From Gammaproteobacteria bacterium (lineage in GTDB: Bacteria > Pseudomonadota > Gammaproteobacteria > Chromatiales > Chromatiaceae), in assembly GCA_019136395.1 (NCBI GenBank), contig JAGVUH010000522.1, forward strand, positions 1-8,122: a stretch of DNA of 8,122 nt. The letters are read 5' to 3'. Below are positions 5,722-8,122 of the stretch, one piece after another. How positions within the stretch are numbered: the stretch's first letter is position 1; the number at the start of each line of letters is the position of its first letter. A program made the position numbers and the translations under genes. Under the pieces are notes generated by a model. It made no database searches and was not told the DNA's origin. It saw only the letters and a program-made list of their open reading frames with translations.

Positions 5722-5916
5722 CCGAAGCCCTCCTTGGGCGCGAGGGGTCTGAATGAACACGACCGGCAAAGGCTTTTCGAGATCGCCTCGGCCCTCGGCT
5801 TCATGGCCGGGAGCCTGCGGACCTGGGACCACGACGGGGCGGAGGGCGCGGCCCATCTCCTCGCTGGTCTGGCCGCCGAACTGGCGGGCATCGCCGCCAC
5901 CGGGGACCGCGCCTGA
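5716..5916 (+). CDS. Possible small hypothetical protein
   Basis: I do not recognise this 66-residue product. From about codon 14 it looks like real coding sequence: NEHDRQRLFEIASALGFMAG, then a Trp-containing turn and an Ala/Leu-rich segment AAHLLAGLAAELAGIAA, with almost every third base G or C. It should be soluble and mostly alpha-helical with acidic charge. The start is uncertain. GTG 5716 is used here; TTG 5734 and TTG 5608 are in frame, no ATG is available before codon 30, and none has a convincing ribosome binding site. It ends 61 bases before the permease, in the same direction, so the two could be cotranscribed. It could also be a decayed gene remnant whose original start has been lost at the adjacent repeat. 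Confidence 0.4.
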   Translation: MPPKPSLGARGLNEHDRQRLFEIASALGFMAGSLRTWDHDGAEGAAHLLAGLAAELAGIAATGDRA

Positions 5917-5977
5917 TCCGGGTCGGAGGTCGATTGGAGAGCGGTCGATTCCTGAACCCGGGCGAAAGTCGATATCT

Positions 5978-7102
5978 ATGAGGCTCAGCGCCATTTATCG
6001 CCTGGGACTGAAGGAACTCGCCAGCCTGCGCTACGATCCGGTGCTGGTCCTGCTGATCCTCTACTGCTTCACCCTCGCCATCATCGCCCCGGCCCGGGGG
6101 GTCAAGATCCAACTGGAGAACGCTTCAGTCGCGGTGGTGGACGAGGACCGCTCACCCCTGACGGCTCGCCTGACGGCGGCCTTGCGTCCGCCCTATTTCC
6201 AGCCGCCGGTGCTCATCCCGGCCACGGACCTGGACGGGGTCCTGGATGCCGGCCGTTTCACCTTCGTCATCGACTTTCCGCCGCGCCTGCACGCCGACGT
6301 CCGGGAAGGGCGCCAGCCGGCGATTCAGGTCAATGTCGACGCCACCGCCATGGCCATGGCCGGGGCGGGGGCGCGCTACCTGGAACGGGTCCTGGCCGAG
6401 GAGCCCCTCTTTCATCTGCGCGACGAGGCCCCCGCACCCCTCCCGGCGGTGTCGGCGGTAACCCACCTGGCCTTTAATCCCAATGGGGACTCGACCTGGT
6501 TCCTGGCGGTGATGCAGATCGTCAACATGGTCACCCTGCTGGGCATCCTGCTCACCGGCGCGGCCCTGATCCGCGAGCGGGAGCACGGCACCATCGAACA
6601 CCTGCTGGTGATGCCCCTCACCGCCGCCGAGATCATGCTGGCCAAGGTCTGGGCCAACGGTCTGGTGATCCTGGTGGCGGCCAGCCTGTCCCTGGTCCTG
6701 GTCGTCAAGGGGGTCCTGGGGGCCCCTAGCGTCGGCTCACCGGGACTCCTGGTCCTTGGTCTGGGGGTCTATCTCTTCGCCCTGACCGCCCTGGGGATCT
6801 TCCTCGCCACCCTGGCCCGCACCATGCCCCAGTTTGGCCTGCTCTCCATCCCGGTCTTCCTGGTGATGTACATGCTCTCGGGGGCCAATACCCCCCTGGA
6901 CTCCATGCCGGAGTTCCTGCAACGGGTGGTGCTGATCTCGCCGACCACCCACATCGTCGCCTACATGCAGTCACTGGTCTTCCGCGGGGCCGGCCTGGAT
7001 CTGATCTGGCCGCACCTGGCCGCCACCCTGGGCCTGGGGGTCCTGGCCTTTCTGCTCGCCCTGGCGCGTTTCCGGCAAACGGTGAGCCTGACGCGGCTGT
7101 GA
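5978..7102 (+). CDS. yhhJ: ABC-2 type transporter permease, YhhJ family
   Basis: This 374-residue membrane protein has the length and pattern of E. coli YhhJ. It has an N-terminal helix after LGLKELASLRYDP (about 21-38), then a large extracytoplasmic domain with VAVVDEDRSPLTARL (51-65), DAGRFTFVIDFPP (90-102) and RQPAIQVNVDATAM (112-125), then FNPNGDSTWF (166-175), and five further helices (about 176-198, 225-245, 255-280, 287-303, 345-363). The intracellular ABC-2 signature ALIREREHGTIEHLLVMPLT lies at 196-215 and MLSGANTPLDSMP at 299-311. ATG 5978 is chosen because MRLSAIYRLGLKEL matches the family start; in-frame sequence from 5753 crosses the small ORF and is not coding-like. The family works with an ATP-binding subunit (RbbA-type) and an HlyD-like membrane-fusion protein. 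None lies on the adjoining side of this gene within the window, so its partner must be encoded elsewhere. The substrate is unknown. The ribosome binding site is weak (GAAAG at 5964-5968). Confidence 0.9.
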   Translation: MRLSAIYRLGLKELASLRYDPVLVLLILYCFTLAIIAPARGVKIQLENASVAVVDEDRSPLTARLTAALRPPYFQPPVLIPATDLDGVLDAGRFTFVIDFPPRLHADVREGRQPAIQVNVDATAMAMAGAGARYLERVLAEEPLFHLRDEAPAPLPAVSAVTHLAFNPNGDSTWFLAVMQIVNMVTLLGILLTGAALIREREHGTIEHLLVMPLTAAEIMLAKVWANGLVILVAASLSLVLVVKGVLGAPSVGSPGLLVLGLGVYLFALTALGIFLATLARTMPQFGLLSIPVFLVMYMLSGANTPLDSMPEFLQRVVLISPTTHIVAYMQSLVFRGAGLDLIWPHLAATLGLGVLAFLLALARFRQTVSLTRL

Positions 7103-7181
7103 CCTCGGGGCTGGCCTGACGCTGGACTGATGCGAACCAGGACCGGACCAGGAAGGCGCGCATGCCAACGGCCAAAGCGGC

Positions 7182-7216
7182 TAGAATGCGCCGATTTCAC
7201 CCTTTGAGGTTCCGCC
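7182..7216 (+). promoter_or_regulatory. Possible -10 box and leader of glyA
   Basis: TAGAAT at 7182-7187 matches a sigma70 -10 box at five of six positions and lies 29 bases before the glyA start. The region 17 bases upstream (7159-7164) has no recognisable -35 sequence. GAGG at 7206-7209 is a Shine-Dalgarno 7 bases from ATG 7217. No glycine riboswitch or clear terminator is seen in the 114-base gap after the permease. Confidence 0.35.
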
Positions 7217-8122
7217 ATGTTTGACCAGACCACCCGCATCGAGGGCTATGACGACGAGCTCTGGGCCGCAATCCAGAACGAGGAGCGCCGCCAGGAGGAG
7301 CACGTCGAGCTCATCGCCTCGGAGAATTACACCAGCCCCCGGGTGATGCAGGCCCAGGGTTCGGTCCTGACCAACAAGTACGCCGAGGGTTATCCCGGCA
7401 AGCGCTATTACGGTGGTTGCGAGTTCGTCGACATCGCCGAGCAACTGGCCATCGACCGCGCCAAGGCCCTGTTCGGCGCCGACTTCGCCAACGTCCAGCC
7501 CCATTCCGGCTCCCAGGCCAACGCCGCCGTCTATATGGCCCTGTGCGAACCCGGTGACGTGGTGCTGGGCATGAGCCTGGCCCATGGCGGCCACCTGACC
7601 CATGGCGCCAAGCCCAACTTCTCCGGCAAGCTTTACCGCGCCTATCAGTACGGTCTGGACCCGGCCACCGGCGAGATCGACTATGCCGAGGTGGAGCGCC
7701 TGGCCCGGGAGCACCAGCCCAAGCTGATCGTTGCCGGCTTCTCCGCCTACTCCCGGGTGGTGGACTGGCAACGCTTCCGCGATATCGCCGACGCCGTCGG
7801 CGCCTACCTGCTGGTGGACATGGCCCATGTCGCCGGCCTGGTGGCGGCGGGGCTCTACCCCAGCCCGGTCCGGATCGCCGATGTCACCACCACCACCACC
7901 CACAAGACCCTGCGCGGCCCCCGCGGTGGCCTGATCCTGGCCAAGGCCAACCCGGAGATCGAGAAGAAGCTCAATTCCCTGGTCTTCCCCGGCATCCAGG
8001 GCGGGCCCCTGATGCACGTCATCGCCGCCAAGGCCGTCGCCTTCAAGGAGGCCATGGAGCCCGCATTCAAGGACTACCAGCGCCAGGTCCTGGCCAATGC
8101 CCGCGCCATGGCCCAGGTCTTC
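7217..8122 (+). CDS. glyA: Serine hydroxymethyltransferase GlyA (3' truncated by window)
   Basis: GlyA is a cytoplasmic PLP enzyme that interconverts serine plus tetrahydrofolate and glycine plus 5,10-methylene-THF, the main source of one-carbon units. 302 codons are visible with no stop; E. coli GlyA is 417 residues, so about a quarter is missing at the 3' end. Visible motifs are [11 protein letters not shown] (31-41), [15 protein letters not shown] (53-67), QPHSGSQAN (94-102), [10 protein letters not shown] (121-130) with the PLP-stacking His127, [15 protein letters not shown] (198-212) with Asp201 and His204, and the Schiff-base lysine K230 in [34 protein letters not shown] follows at 257-275. 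No active-site residue is missing in the visible part. ATG 7217 is supported by GAGG 7 bases upstream and by the alignment of YDDELW with E. coli YDAELW. Confidence 0.98.
   Translation, partial: MFDQTTRIEGYDDELWAAIQNEERRQEEHVELIASENYTSPRVMQAQGSVLTNKYAEGYPGKRYYGGCEFVDIAEQLAIDRAKALFGADFANVQPHSGSQANAAVYMALCEPGDVVLGMSLAHGGHLTHGAKPNFSGKLYRAYQYGLDPATGEIDYAEVERLAREHQPKLIVAGFSAYSRVVDWQRFRDIADAVGAYLLVDMAHVAGLVAAGLYPSPVRIADVTTTTTHKTLRGPRGGLILAKANPEIEKKLNSLVFPGIQGGPLMHVIAAKAVAFKEAMEPAFKDYQRQVLANARAMAQVF

Noticed and set aside
5753..5977. N-terminal extension of the permease from ATG 5753
   Set aside because: The 75 residues are Pro/Arg/Ser-rich and out of frame with the better coding signal of the small ORF. 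YhhJ proteins begin at the equivalent of Met 5978.
5512..5994. Minus-strand open frame of 160 residues across the hflC-permease gap
   Set aside because: It overlaps the small + strand ORF and the palindromic repeats. The translation is Pro/Gly/Arg-rich, as is typical of random GC-rich sequence, with no motif.
7103..7216. Glycine riboswitch or intrinsic terminator before glyA
   Set aside because: Only weak 4-bp pairings are seen in the 114 bases, there is no T-run, and no glycine-riboswitch core is recognisable.
7181..8017. A 278-residue open frame on the minus strand opposite glyA
   Set aside because: It is antisense to glyA, which has a complete set of SHMT motifs. The reverse translation is low-complexity Gly/Leu/Val with no recognisable domain.

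Overview
The window reads as a high-GC gammaproteobacterial chromosome. The evidence is the gene order mutL-miaA-hfq-hflX-hflK-hflC, which is the classic gammaproteobacterial 'amiB-mutL-miaA-hfq-hflX-hflKC' superoperon, and protein sequences that align closely with the Escherichia coli members from memory. The strong G/C preference at third codon positions and the wording of the proteins would suit a Chromatiales-like lineage (purple sulfur bacteria and relatives), but that placement is inference. All genes lie on the + strand, and both ends of the window cut through genes.

Layout. Positions 1-93 are the last codons of mutL. miaA (111-1175) follows after 17 bases and is enlarged by a Gly/Thr/Ala-rich low-complexity insert. 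hfq (1288-1542) follows a 112-base gap that holds a T-tract. A 98-base hfq-hflX gap carries two strong, mutually exclusive hairpins. hflX (1641-2927) is followed by a 131-base leader with a good sigma70-like promoter and a perfect 12-bp palindrome, then hflK (3059-4276) and hflC (4276-5397), whose stop and start codons overlap. HflC has an unusually long proline/alanine-rich tail.

After hflC the familiar order breaks. In E. coli a small membrane protein gene (yjeT, DUF2065) and purA come next. Here there is a roughly 320-base palindrome-rich gap (5398-5715), a possible small ORF (5716-5916), a YhhJ-family ABC-2 permease without a visible ATPase partner (5978-7102), and then glyA (7217 to the window end, truncated).

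Function. The block is housekeeping. It covers mismatch repair (MutL), tRNA A37 prenylation (MiaA), the sRNA chaperone (Hfq), a ribosome-splitting GTPase (HflX), the HflK/HflC SPFH complex that regulates the FtsH protease, and serine hydroxymethyltransferase (GlyA). I see no evidence for a new defence, mobile or biosynthetic system. The parts worth a second look are the MiaA insert, the hfq-hflX hairpin pair, the HflC tail, and the hflC-permease junction.
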